This document shows positions 7,247 through 16,505 of a stretch of DNA of 64,000 nt, in pieces (the first letter of the stretch is position 1; each line of letters opens with the position of its first letter). Source of the stretch: DATLFA01 sp039934635 (GTDB lineage: Bacteria; Actinomycetota; Acidimicrobiia; Acidimicrobiales; WLNW01). The notes under the pieces are model-generated. The model had not been told where the DNA came from and did not search any database. It was given only the letters and a program-made list of their open reading frames with translations. Location of the stretch: the NCBI GenBank assembly GCA_039934635.1, contig JBDTLT010000007.1, forward strand, positions 20,024 to 84,023, read 5' to 3'. A program made the translations under genes and the position numbers.

Positions 7247-10200
7247 GTGTGCGGCATCATTGCCATCGTCCGGCGCGTTTCTGACCGCCCGCCACCCGAA
7301 CCCGCTGAAGTCACCGCGAAGGTGACGCCGTGGGCGCAGCGCCTGCGGGCCGTGGCTGACGACCGTCAACTGCTGGCGACCCTGCGCCTCGCCGGTGACG
7401 ACCTGCTCGGCGCCAATCAATTGTTGCTCGGCGTGCCGGGGGTCGTGTGCCTGCTCGGGTCGAGCGAACTGCCGACGGCGCTCTTCACGGCGATGGCCGA
7501 CGTCACCGATGCGATCAACGAGATCGAATCGCATCTCGAAACCAGCTCGACCTTGTCGTCGACCGAACTCGAATCGGTCAACGCCGCGTTGGTGCGCGTC
7601 AAGGATGCAACATGGGCGATCGAGCGCGATCGGTTGCGCACCGCGCCCGCGGTCGATGCGCTCGCGGGGCGCGGTGCGGGCATGGCCGCACTGGGCGCTT
7701 ACCTGTCGATCCAGCAGACACTGGCCGCGATCGACCGCCTCGAAGTTCGGGGGCGTGACTCCGCCGGCCTGCATCTGTTGATCACCGATCACGACCTGCG
7801 CATCGATGATCCGTCCGTTGCCGCCGAGATCGCGAAACGCGGTGCCGACGCACTGTTTCGCAATGGCTCGGTGCGGGTGGGCCGGCGCGCCGACGGTTCG
7901 ACGTTCATCTCGTTCGTCTACAAGGCGGCCGCCGAGATCGGTGAACTCGGTGACAACACGGCCGTGCTGCGCGCCATGGTCACCGGCGACAGCCTGTTGC
8001 GGGCTGCGCTCGCCGCCGGCACGGCCAAAGCGATGGTGCTCGGCCACACACGGTGGGCGAGTGTCGGCATCGTCTCCGAGGCAAATGCACATCCGTTGAA
8101 CGGCGAACAGGTCGACGGTGGCGACGAGCCCTATGTCGTGGCCGCGCTCAACGGCGATGTCGACAACTACGCCGACCTCATTGCGACCGAGGCGTTGCGC
8201 ATCCAGACCGAGATCACCACCGACGCCAAGGTGATCCCGTCGTTGATGGCGCGTCACTTGGCCGCCGGCGAATGTCCTATCGACGCGTTCCGCAACACGG
8301 TGGCGGCATTCGAGGGTTCGGTCGCGATCGCCGCGTGCACCGCCGAAGCCCCCGACCGCATCCAGCTCGCACTGCGCGGCAGCGGCCAGGCGCTCTACAT
8401 CGGGTTGGCCGACGATGCGTTCATCGTCGCCTCCGAGCCGTACGGCGTGGTCGAGGACACTGCGATCTACCTACGCATGGACGGCGAGACGCCGGGCAAT
8501 CCCGAGAACCCGCAGACGAGCCGGGGCCAGATCATCGAGCTCGACACGGCGCACGCCGGGTCGATCGAGGGGATCACGCGGCAGTCCTACGACGGCACGC
8601 TCCTGCCGGTCACCGCCGACGAGCTGGTGACCGCACCGATCACCACCCGTGACATCGACCGTGGTGACTTTCCCCACTTCTTGCTCAAAGAGATCACCGA
8701 GGCGCCGTCGTCGTTCCGCAAGACGCTGCGGGGCAAGTTGCTCGAGCGCGATGGAGTCATGGAGGTCGTGCTCGGTCCGGAGACGATCTCCTACGAGCTC
8801 AAGATCCGCCTCGCCGCGCACAAGATCACGCGCATCATCGTCACCGGCCAGGGCACGGCGGCCGTTGCCGGCAACGCGGTCGCACTTGCCATCGAGTCCG
8901 AGTTGGGCGTCGACTCGCCGGTGCGGGTCACCTCGATGCCAGCTACCGAACTCTCCGGGTTCGCATTGCGCCCCGACATGGTCGACACGCTCGTCGTGGC
9001 CATCAGTCAGTCGGGCACCACGACCGACACCAACCGCACCGTCGATCTCGTACGGTCGCGCGGCGCCATCGTGATTGCGATCGTCAACCGGCGTAACAGT
9101 GATCTGTGCGACAAGTCCGATGGCGTGCTCTATACCTCCGACGGTCGCGACGTCGAGATGAGCGTCGCGTCCACCAAAGCGTTCTACTCACAGGTCGCGG
9201 CAGGCTTCCTGTTGGCCGTAGCCATCGCCGACGCTATGGGCGTCGTCAGCGACGAACGCCAGGCGCTGCTGCGGTCGTTGCGCGAATTGCCCAAAGCCAT
9301 GGAGCAGACGCTCGCCTCTCGTAGTGCCATCGGCGAAGCCGCGCAGCGGTTCGCGCCCAGCCGCCGCTACTGGGCAGTCGTCGGCAACGGCGCCAATTAC
9401 ATCGCCGCAAAAGAAATTCGCATCAAGCTCTCCGAGCTCTGCTACAAGTCGATCGCCCACGATGCGACCGAGGACAAAAAGCACATCGACTTGTCGTCCG
9501 AGCCGATGATCCTCGTGTGCGCCGCCGGGTTGGTCGGTTCGACCGCCGACGATGTCGCCAAAGAGGTCGCGATCTACCGCGCGCACAAGGCGGCTCCGGT
9601 CGTCATCGCCAGCGAGGGCGAGACGAGGTTCTCGGCCGCGCTCGATCTCATCACGGTTCCGCTCGTCCACCCTCGCTTGGCCTTCGTGTTGTCGACGGTC
9701 GCCGGCCACCTCTTCGGCTACGAAGCGGCGCGCGCCATCGATGCGCAAGCGCGTCCGCTGCGTGAGATGCGTGCTGCGATCGAGCGTGCATCCGCCGAGG
9801 GCAACATCGAGTCGACCGAAGTCCTCTTGTCCGACCTGCAGCCGCTCTTCCAGCGGGCCGCCGGGCAATTCCTCGATGGCTTGCGGGCCAGCGCGTACAA
9901 CGGCCATCTCGATGCGAGCACCGCCGTTCGGCTCACCGCGGTCCTGCGCTATGCCCTGGGGTTGATCCCGCTCGACTCCTATCAGCTCGAGTTGGGCAAG
10001 ATCGGCACACCGAGCGTCGTCCTCGAAGATCTCGCACAAGCTCTGGCCTACGCCATCGACGAGCTCACTCGCCCGATCGATGCCATCAAACATCAGGCCA
10101 AAACCGTCACCGTCGGCATCTCCCGCGCCGACGAGACGCTGCTGCAGTCGCTGTTGGTCAAAGCCGTACTCGCCGCCGGCACGCCGCGCGAACGACTCAC

Positions 10201-10708
10201 CTACCGCACGCTGCGCACGCTCGGCGCGCTCGACCCGGCGGTCGAAGCCGTGCTCGGCTACACCCGTTACGCCGTCGACAATGTGGATGACGAAGGCACC
10301 GAAGCCAGTGCGTTCATCGTCGACCGCGGCGGCATCTCGTTGGGCATCCGTTCGCGCATCGAGCGCGACCCTCGTCTGGTCGGCACCAAGCATCGTGTCG
10401 CGGTCGAGCGCCTCGTGCTTGTCAACCGAGGCTTCGACGGCCGGTCGGTCATCATCGTGCCCGAGGTCAAGGACAACCACACGACGGGCATCTTGTTGCT
10501 GCAAGTCAAGTTCCACGAGATCCTGCCGGCTGCGGTGATCCGCGGTGTGCTCACCGGCTATCGCAACCGCTACTCCGCCATACGCGACTACGTGACCGAG
10601 ACCGAACCGAACTTCCGTGACGATCTTCTGGGCACGATGAACGCCATCGACTTGTTGGTGTCGCCGGTCGCCGAGCTCGCGGAGTCGTGGCGCTCGTCCA
10701 AGAGCTGA
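7247..10708 (+). CDS. glmS: Giant glucosamine-6-phosphate synthase-like protein (GlmS family)
   Basis: 1153 aa against about 610-625 for normal GlmS. GlmS makes glucosamine-6-P from fructose-6-P and glutamine. The glutaminase nucleophile is Cys2 (MCGIIAIV), but about 135 extra residues follow before the helix leading into RLEVRGRDSAGL (164-174). HTRWASVG (267-274), LNGDVDN (301-307) and TDAKVI (325-330) are kept. SIS domain 1 spans about 480-665 (SQSG at 587-590, SVASTK at 639-644) and SIS 2 about 700-840, with Glu730 and His746 matching the isomerase acids. A C-tail-like RPIDAIKHQAKTVTVG lies at 942-957, after a further 100-residue insert, and 196 residues follow it. It sits where actinobacterial glmS normally is. 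Activity is inferred from retained residues. Confidence 0.85.
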   Translation: MCGIIAIVRRVSDRPPPEPAEVTAKVTPWAQRLRAVADDRQLLATLRLAGDDLLGANQLLLGVPGVVCLLGSSELPTALFTAMADVTDAINEIESHLETSSTLSSTELESVNAALVRVKDATWAIERDRLRTAPAVDALAGRGAGMAALGAYLSIQQTLAAIDRLEVRGRDSAGLHLLITDHDLRIDDPSVAAEIAKRGADALFRNGSVRVGRRADGSTFISFVYKAAAEIGELGDNTAVLRAMVTGDSLLRAALAAGTAKAMVLGHTRWASVGIVSEANAHPLNGEQVDGGDEPYVVAALNGDVDNYADLIATEALRIQTEITTDAKVIPSLMARHLAAGECPIDAFRNTVAAFEGSVAIAACTAEAPDRIQLALRGSGQALYIGLADDAFIVASEPYGVVEDTAIYLRMDGETPGNPENPQTSRGQIIELDTAHAGSIEGITRQSYDGTLLPVTADELVTAPITTRDIDRGDFPHFLLKEITEAPSSFRKTLRGKLLERDGVMEVVLGPETISYELKIRLAAHKITRIIVTGQGTAAVAGNAVALAIESELGVDSPVRVTSMPATELSGFALRPDMVDTLVVAISQSGTTTDTNRTVDLVRSRGAIVIAIVNRRNSDLCDKSDGVLYTSDGRDVEMSVASTKAFYSQVAAGFLLAVAIADAMGVVSDERQALLRSLRELPKAMEQTLASRSAIGEAAQRFAPSRRYWAVVGNGANYIAAKEIRIKLSELCYKSIAHDATEDKKHIDLSSEPMILVCAAGLVGSTADDVAKEVAIYRAHKAAPVVIASEGETRFSAALDLITVPLVHPRLAFVLSTVAGHLFGYEAARAIDAQARPLREMRAAIERASAEGNIESTEVLLSDLQPLFQRAAGQFLDGLRASAYNGHLDASTAVRLTAVLRYALGLIPLDSYQLELGKIGTPSVVLEDLAQALAYAIDELTRPIDAIKHQAKTVTVGISRADETLLQSLLVKAVLAAGTPRERLTYRTLRTLGALDPAVEAVLGYTRYAVDNVDDEGTEASAFIVDRGGISLGIRSRIERDPRLVGTKHRVAVERLVLVNRGFDGRSVIIVPEVKDNHTTGILLLQVKFHEILPAAVIRGVLTGYRNRYSAIRDYVTETEPNFRDDLLGTMNAIDLLVSPVAELAESWRSSKS

Positions 10709-10712
10709 CCGC

Positions 10713-11078
10713 GTGATCGGCATTGGCAACGATCTCGTCGACATCGATCGATTTCGCCGGTCGCTCGAACGCACGCCGCGCTTGCGCGAACGCCTCTTCA
10801 CCGAAGCCGAACGCCGCTACGCCGACGCGCGAGCGGATCCAACCGAACGCTACGCCGTGCGATTCGCTGCCAAAGAGGCCGTGATGAAAGCGCTCGGCGT
10901 CGGTCTGGGCGAGATCGCGCTCCGCGACATCGAAGTGCAACGCGCCGAGAGCGGGGCGCCGCAGATCGTGCTGCACGGCACCGCCGCCGCCCTCGCCGCG
11001 AGCCGTGGAGTGCAGCGGTGGCTGGTCACGCTCAGTCACAGCGAGACCATCGCGCAAGCTATCGTCGTCGCGCTGTGA
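10713..11078 (+). CDS. acpS: Holo-[acyl-carrier-protein] synthase
   Basis: 121-aa 4'-phosphopantetheinyl transferase that loads ACP from CoA. The two Mg-binding motifs are present: GIGNDLVDIDR with Asp7 and RFAAKEAVMKALG with Glu55. The start is GTG at 10713, four bases after the glmS stop. The stop overlaps the GTG of nnr, and the order acpS-nnr-alr is conserved in actinobacteria. Confidence 0.95.
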   Translation: MIGIGNDLVDIDRFRRSLERTPRLRERLFTEAERRYADARADPTERYAVRFAAKEAVMKALGVGLGEIALRDIEVQRAESGAPQIVLHGTAAALAASRGVQRWLVTLSHSETIAQAIVVAL

Positions 11079-12445
11079 TCCCGATCGTCACGCCCGACGA
11101 GATGGCGGCGATCGACGCCGCGGCTAGCGAGCCTGTCGCCGTGTTGATCGAGCGCGCCGGTGCAGCCGTCGCCGCTCAGGCGATTGCCCTTCTCGGCGGT
11201 ATCTATGGCCGGTCGGTGGCGGTTGTCGAAGGCGCCGGCAACAACGGCAACGACGGAAGAGTCGCGGCGCGACGCTTGCGGTCACGGGGTGCCCGAGTGA
11301 TCGAGATCCCGGCGACGGCCGCTCCGGCACAGCTACCCGAGGTCGATCTCGTGATCGATGCCGCCTACGGCACCGGTCTCAAGCGTCCGTACGACGCGCC
11401 GGCGCGTGCGGGCGCGCCACTCGTACTTGCGGTCGACATCCCGAGCGGTGTCGACGGTGCCACCGGCGAAGTGCGAGGGACGCCGATGCCGGCCGATCTC
11501 ACTGTCACGTTCGCCGCGTTGAAGCCAGGTCTGTTGTTCCAACCCGCCCGTGCACTCTGCGGCGAGATCGTGATCGCCGATATCGGCCTCGACGCCTCTC
11601 GCGCCAAAGCGCATCTCGTGGTGGCGAGCGATGTGGCGGTCGCGTTGCCACCACGCGATCCGACAACGCACAAATGGCGGCGAGCAACGTGGGTGATCGG
11701 TGGCTCGCCGGGCATGACCGGTGCGCCGCAACTCGCGGCGATGGGTGCGGCGCGCGCGGGTGCGGGCTATGTGCGCATCTCGGTGCCGGGCGAGGCCCAT
11801 GCCGCGGGGCTCACACCGATCGAAGCGGTGCAGGTGCCGGTGGGCCTCGATCTCGCCATCGATCCCGCCGAAGTCGGCCGCGTGCAATCGATGATCATCG
11901 GGCCCGGCCTAGGTCGGTCGCCGGCACTGACCGAATCCGTTTGCCGCCGTGTCGCGACGCTCGATGTCGCGCTCGTCATCGACGGCGACGCGCTGGTCGC
12001 GCTCGGGCAGCGCGTAGGTGACGTCGTCGGGGCCCGCACGCGGTCGACCGTACTCACACCGCACGACGGCGAGTACCGCGCGCTGATGGGGTTCACACCC
12101 GGCGCCGACCGCATCGACGCCGCCCGTGCGCTGGCCCGCCAGTGTGGTGCGGTCGTCTTGTTGAAGGGGCCCACCACCGTTGTTGCCGACGCGCATGGCG
12201 CGGCGTTGGTGGTACTCGGTGGCGACGCTCGTCTGGCCACGGCCGGCACCGGCGATGTGCTGTCGGGCATCATCGGCGCGCTGCTGGCGCAGGGAGTCGC
12301 CGCGCTCGAAGCGGCCGCTGTCGGTGCCTACTTGCACGGCGCTGCCGCGATGAGTTGCCCGCCGTTCGGCATGGTCGCCAGCGATGTCGCGCACGCGCTG
12401 CCGGCTGTCCTGTCGCGACTTCTCGGCGAGGGCGCCACCACGTGA
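11075..12445 (+). CDS. nnr: Bifunctional NAD(P)H-hydrate epimerase / ADP-dependent dehydratase
   Basis: 456 aa, repairs damaged NAD(P)H hydrates. The N-terminal NnrE domain (about 1-195) has GAGNNGNDGRVAARRL and DIPSGVDGATGE; the C-terminal NnrD ribokinase-like domain (about 205-456) has GPGLG, IDGDAL, TPHDGEY and the phosphate loop GTGDVLSG. The start is GTG at 11075, overlapping the acpS stop; a longer reading from upstream is only acpS in another frame. The stop overlaps the ATG of alr. Confidence 0.93.
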   Translation: MIPIVTPDEMAAIDAAASEPVAVLIERAGAAVAAQAIALLGGIYGRSVAVVEGAGNNGNDGRVAARRLRSRGARVIEIPATAAPAQLPEVDLVIDAAYGTGLKRPYDAPARAGAPLVLAVDIPSGVDGATGEVRGTPMPADLTVTFAALKPGLLFQPARALCGEIVIADIGLDASRAKAHLVVASDVAVALPPRDPTTHKWRRATWVIGGSPGMTGAPQLAAMGAARAGAGYVRISVPGEAHAAGLTPIEAVQVPVGLDLAIDPAEVGRVQSMIIGPGLGRSPALTESVCRRVATLDVALVIDGDALVALGQRVGDVVGARTRSTVLTPHDGEYRALMGFTPGADRIDAARALARQCGAVVLLKGPTTVVADAHGAALVVLGGDARLATAGTGDVLSGIIGALLAQGVAALEAAAVGAYLHGAAAMSCPPFGMVASDVAHALPAVLSRLLGEGATT

Positions 12446-13566
12446 TGCGCCCTACACGCGTCGAGGTCGATGTCGATGCCATCGCGCACAATGTGGCCCA
12501 CGTTGCCGAGGTCGTCGCGCCGAGCACGGTGTGTGCCGTGGTCAAAGCCGATGGCTACGGGCACGGCGCGGCAGTCGTTGCTCGTGCCGCGTTGCGCGGC
12601 GGCGCGTCGTGGTTGGCAGTGGCACTGGTAGAAGAAGCCGAGCACCTCCGCGAAGCGGGTATCGATGCACCGATCCTGATGTTGAGCGAGTGCCGTCCCG
12701 AGGCGATGTGCCGTGCGCGCGACCTCGACCTGCGCATGACGCTCTACAGCGCCGATGGTATCGCGGCTGCCGCAACGGCCGCGACGAGTGCGCGCCCGTG
12801 GCCGGTGCATCTGAAGGTCGACACCGGTATGCACCGCGTCGGCGCGTCGCCCGACGAGATCGTGGCGCGGGCGCAGGCTATCAGCGACGCGCCCGGGCTC
12901 GAGTTGGAAGCGTTGTGGACGCATTGCGCCGTTGCCGACGACCTCGACAATGCATTCACCGCGACGCAGTTCGATCGCTTCGATGCCGCGATCGCCGCGC
13001 TCGACGCCAATGGATACCGTCCCGCGCTGCTGCACGCGGGTAACAGCGCGGTTGCGCTGCTGCATCCTCGGGGCCGCTACGACATGGTGCGCCTCGGCAT
13101 CTCCATGTACGGGTGTCCGCCCGCATCACAGCACCACGACCTCGCGCGCGCGCTGCGCCCCGCGTTGCGGCTCGTGTCGCGCGTCTCGCATGTGCAGGTC
13201 GTCGCAACCGGCGAAGCCGTGTCCTACGGTCACCGCTGGCGGGCAGATCGGGCAACCGCCGTCGCCACGGTTCCTATCGGCTATGCCGACGGTGTGCGCC
13301 GCGATCTCGGTCTCGAGGGCGGCAGCGTGCTCATCGGTGGGATTCGCCGCCGCATCATCGGCGTCGTCACGATGGACCAACTGATGGTCGACTGTGGTTC
13401 GACGCCGGTCGCGGTCGACGACGAGGTCGTATTGATCGGCGCGCAGGGTGGCGACGTGATCACCGCGGACGAGATCGCGGATCGGTTGGGCACGATCAGC
13501 TACGAAGTGCTGTGCGATATCGGGGTGCGGGTGCCTCGCCATCAAGCTGGGGGACGCTCGGTATGA
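12445..13566 (+). CDS. alr: Alanine racemase
   Basis: 373 aa, PLP enzyme that makes D-alanine for peptidoglycan. The PLP lysine is Lys34 (AVVKADGYGHGA), the opposite-face catalytic tyrosine is Tyr261 (EAVSYGHRW), and RLGISMYG and GYADGVRRDL are conserved. The ATG at 12445 overlaps the nnr stop (ATGA), and its own stop overlaps the next ATG in the same way, so four genes from acpS on are translationally chained. Confidence 0.95.
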   Translation: MRPTRVEVDVDAIAHNVAHVAEVVAPSTVCAVVKADGYGHGAAVVARAALRGGASWLAVALVEEAEHLREAGIDAPILMLSECRPEAMCRARDLDLRMTLYSADGIAAAATAATSARPWPVHLKVDTGMHRVGASPDEIVARAQAISDAPGLELEALWTHCAVADDLDNAFTATQFDRFDAAIAALDANGYRPALLHAGNSAVALLHPRGRYDMVRLGISMYGCPPASQHHDLARALRPALRLVSRVSHVQVVATGEAVSYGHRWRADRATAVATVPIGYADGVRRDLGLEGGSVLIGGIRRRIIGVVTMDQLMVDCGSTPVAVDDEVVLIGAQGGDVITADEIADRLGTISYEVLCDIGVRVPRHQAGGRSV

Positions 13567-14432
13567 AACTCGGCATCGAAGGGGTGCAAGTAGGCCACTG
13601 GACCGACGAATTGCACGAGACCGGTTGCACCGTGGTGCTGCTGCCCGAGGGCACGATCGGTTCCGGCGAAGTGCGCGGTGGGGCACCGGCGACGCGCGAG
13701 TTCGCCCTCCTCGATCCGACACGGTTCGTACAGCAACTCGATGCGGTGGTGTTGACGGGCGGATCGGCCTTCGGCCTCGCGAGCGCCGACGGCGTCGTCG
13801 ACTTCTGCGCCGAGCATGATCGAGGTTTCCCGACTCCCGCGGCAAAGGTCCCCATTGTGGTCGCGATGGCGATCTATGACCTCGCGACCGGTGATCCGCT
13901 GGTCCGTCCGTCGGCGCGTGAAGGGCGGCTCGCCGCGATCTCGGCGCGCGACGACAACTGTGAGATCGGTCGCATCGGAGCGGGCACCGGAGCCACCGCG
14001 GGCAAGTGGCGCGGTCGTGAACAGGCGATCCCGAGCGGGCTCGGTGTCGCGTCGGTGCGCCGCGACGACCTCGTCGTCGCGGTGATCGTTGCCGTCAACC
14101 CAGCCGGCGACATCGATGACGGCGCTGCCGCGGCGGCGATTGCGGATAGCACCTTCGTGTGGCCCGAACCGGCCGAACCCTTGGCGCCCACGGAGAACAC
14201 CACGATCGGCGTGATCGTCACCAATGCCCGCATCGACAAGGTGGGCTGTCAGTTGGTTGCGCAGAGCGGCCACGACGGTCTTGCGCGCGCGCTGTTCCCG
14301 GCGCACACCCGAGGCGATGGCGACGCGCTGGTGGTCGCGGCGACGCAAGGCATCGATGCCACCGTCGACGTCGTACGTATCCTCGCCATTGTCGCCGTTG
14401 AGCAGGCGGTGCGTTCGGTTCAGACGCGGTAG
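13563..14432 (+). CDS. P1-family (S58, DmpA/NylC-like) self-cleaving peptidase
   Basis: 289 aa. The sequence ENTTIGVIVTNARIDK places a probable autocleavage site between Asn212 and Thr213, making Thr213 the N-terminal nucleophile, as in NylC-type hydrolases. VVLTGGSAFGLASADGV and GRIGAGTGATAGKW are family motifs. Substrate unknown; the family includes aminopeptidases and amide hydrolases. Its start overlaps alr, which is not a common partner for this family. The 3' end overlaps the convergent SDR gene by 13 bases. Confidence 0.85.
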   Translation: MKLGIEGVQVGHWTDELHETGCTVVLLPEGTIGSGEVRGGAPATREFALLDPTRFVQQLDAVVLTGGSAFGLASADGVVDFCAEHDRGFPTPAAKVPIVVAMAIYDLATGDPLVRPSAREGRLAAISARDDNCEIGRIGAGTGATAGKWRGREQAIPSGLGVASVRRDDLVVAVIVAVNPAGDIDDGAAAAAIADSTFVWPEPAEPLAPTENTTIGVIVTNARIDKVGCQLVAQSGHDGLARALFPAHTRGDGDALVVAATQGIDATVDVVRILAIVAVEQAVRSVQTR

Positions 14433-15193
14433 CCACCGTCGACATTGATCATCTGGCCGGTGATGCCCGCACCATCGGGCGACGCGAGCAACACTGCCAT
14501 CGGTGCGAGCTCTTCGGGCTCGAGGATGCGGTGTTGCAAACTGTCGGACTTCGCGACTTCTTGGGCCTCGTCGACCGACACACCCCGACCCTTCGCGATG
14601 CGATCCCAATCGATCAGCGTGGTGTTGGTCCAGCCGGGGCTCAAGAGATTGACGGTGATGCCGTCGCGTGCCGATGCTGCAGCAAGCGAGCGCGTGAGTC
14701 CCACGAGCGCATGTTTGGCGGTGGTGTACGCAACCGTGCTCGATGCGTGGCGCGCCGAGCCAGAACCGATGTTGATGATGCGCCCATATCCGGCCACGCG
14801 CATGTGCGGTAGTGCTTCGGTCGAAGTCCAGAACGCCGATGTGAGATTGAACGCCAACGTCTTCTCGAAGGCGGCGTCGTCACCGCTGTAGGGATCGTGG
14901 TTGCCGGCGATGGAACCGCCGGCGTTGTTGACAAGGATGTCGATGCGGCCGAATTCAGCGACCGCGGTCTGCACGCCCAGCCGCGCGCTCTGACGATCAG
15001 TGGCGTCGGCCACAACCGCGCGACCGTCGGTTCCCGCGGTGCGGGCCGCGTCCACGACTGCGTCGAGATCGGCGCGGGTCCGCGACGAAACGACGATCTT
15101 CGCTCCCTCATTGGCGTAGGCCAACGCGATCGCCCGCCCGATACCGCGTCCTCCACCGGTCACGACCGCGACACGACCGTCGAGCTTTCCCAT
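14420..15193 (-). CDS. Short-chain dehydrogenase/reductase
   Basis: 257 aa, classical SDR. It has the dinucleotide-binding TGGGRGIGRA at residues 12-21, NNAGG near 90, the active-site serine in NIGSGSA and the catalytic YTTAK, and ends GQMINVDGGYRV. Substrate cannot be told from sequence. An AGGGGG ribosome binding site lies before the ATG at 15193. It is the only minus-strand gene in this core stretch, between the P1 peptidase and tsaE, and looks like an insertion into the alr-tsaE order. Confidence 0.9.
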   Translation of the reverse strand: MGKLDGRVAVVTGGGRGIGRAIALAYANEGAKIVVSSRTRADLDAVVDAARTAGTDGRAVVADATDRQSARLGVQTAVAEFGRIDILVNNAGGSIAGNHDPYSGDDAAFEKTLAFNLTSAFWTSTEALPHMRVAGYGRIINIGSGSARHASSTVAYTTAKHALVGLTRSLAAASARDGITVNLLSPGWTNTTLIDWDRIAKGRGVSVDEAQEVAKSDSLQHRILEPEELAPMAVLLASPDGAGITGQMINVDGGYRV

Positions 15194-15267
15194 CTCGAAC
15201 CCCCTGAAGGCCCGCTCGGGGCCGCTGCTTCTCGGACGGGCCTCGCGGACCCGCTATCTCGAGCCGC

Positions 15268-15273
15268 TAGCAT
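15268..15273 (+). promoter_or_regulatory. -10 box of the tsaE operon
   Basis: TAGCAT ends nine bases before the GTG of tsaE at 15283, so the message is leaderless or nearly so; there is no Shine-Dalgarno site. Confidence 0.5.
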
Positions 15274-15282
15274 CGCACCGAC

Positions 15283-15798
15283 GTGATCCAGCTCACCACT
15301 TCGTCAGCCCGCGAGACTCGAGCGGTAGCGTTCAAGATCGCCGCGCTCGTCGAGCCGGGTGACCTCGTGTTGCTGGTCGGTGAGCTCGGTGCCGGAAAGA
15401 CGACCTTTGCGCAGGGTTTCGGGCAGGCCCTCGGCGTCGTCGATCCGATCACGAGCCCCACGTTCACGCTCGCCCGCGAGTATGAGGGTCATCGACTCAC
15501 GATGCATCATCTCGACGTGTATCGGCTCGAACAGATCGATGAGGTGCTCGACCTCGCGCTACCCGAGTTGCTCGACGGCCCTTCGGTCACCTTGATCGAA
15601 TGGGGCGATGCCATCATTCCTGCGTTGCCCGCCGAATACCTCGAAGTTCGCCTCGAATACGGTGACGAAGACGACGAGCGCGTGATCAGCGTTCGCCCGG
15701 TCGGCAATCGATGGCTTGCGCGCGAGATCCAGTTGACGCGCACGCTCGAAGGATTCCCCGAAGGCGGATTATCGCCTGACAAAGGAACTCCAGCCTGA
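15283..15798 (+). CDS. tsaE: tRNA t6A modification ATPase TsaE
   Basis: 171 aa. It is the ATPase that cycles the TsaB-TsaD complex making threonylcarbamoyl-A37 in tRNA. Walker A is GELGAGKTT at residues 33-41; SPTFTL, HHLDVYRL and LIEWGD are the other conserved motifs. It starts with GTG behind a close -10 box. The stop overlaps the tsaB ATG by one base (TGATG), and tsaB, rimI and tsaD follow in the same strand. Confidence 0.95.
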   Translation: MIQLTTSSARETRAVAFKIAALVEPGDLVLLVGELGAGKTTFAQGFGQALGVVDPITSPTFTLAREYEGHRLTMHHLDVYRLEQIDEVLDLALPELLDGPSVTLIEWGDAIIPALPAEYLEVRLEYGDEDDERVISVRPVGNRWLAREIQLTRTLEGFPEGGLSPDKGTPA

Positions 15799-16505
15799 TG
15801 CTGATCCTCGGAATCGAGAGTGCGAGCGCGCAGGTCGGCTGCGCCATAGGCGGCCACGAAGGCGTATTGGCGTCGATCCATTCGAGCAGAGGCAAGCGCC
15901 ATGCCGAGGTGCTGACACCTCAGATCGACATCGTGCGGCGCCAAGCTCGCATCGAGCTCGACGAGATCAGTCTCGTTGCAGTCGACATCGGCCCCGGGCT
16001 CTACACCGGGTTGCGGGTCGGCATCGCCTCGGCATTGGCCATCGCGTACGCGCGATCGCTACCCATGATCGGTGTGCCCAGCCTCGACCTTCTCGCGTTC
16101 CCCATGCGCTTCACCAACAAGTTGATCGTCACCGTGATGGATGCCCGCAGGGGCGAGGTCTTCAGCGCCTGCTATCGCACGGTGCCGGGAGGTGTGCAGC
16201 GGGTACGGGACTTCCACGTCGGTACCCCCGAGGAACTCGCTATCGAATTGATGGCGGCCGGAGACGATCTGCTGCTCGTGGGGGACGGCGCGCTGCGCTA
16301 TCGCGACTGCTTTCGGGGCCTGGGCAAGGTCGAGTTGGCCGATCACGGGTTTGCGTTCCCGACCGCGTCGTCGCTCGTCCAATTGGCGCACGCGCAAGCG
16401 TTGCGGGAGCAATTCGTGCAGCCAAACGAGATCCGGCCGTTGTATCTGCGATTGCCCGATGTGGACATCGGTTGGACCACCCGCGACGGTCGGACCAGTG
16501 GATGA
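15798..16505 (+). CDS. tsaB: tRNA t6A modification protein TsaB
   Basis: 235 aa, the ASKHA-fold partner of TsaD. The N-terminal MLILGIESASAQVGCAI and the GPGLYTGLRVGIASA signature are typical, and MDARRGEVFSACY is conserved. It has no complete metal/ATP site, as expected for TsaB. The 3' end overlaps rimI by four bases (ATGA). Confidence 0.94.
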   Translation: MLILGIESASAQVGCAIGGHEGVLASIHSSRGKRHAEVLTPQIDIVRRQARIELDEISLVAVDIGPGLYTGLRVGIASALAIAYARSLPMIGVPSLDLLAFPMRFTNKLIVTVMDARRGEVFSACYRTVPGGVQRVRDFHVGTPEELAIELMAAGDDLLLVGDGALRYRDCFRGLGKVELADHGFAFPTASSLVQLAHAQALREQFVQPNEIRPLYLRLPDVDIGWTTRDGRTSG

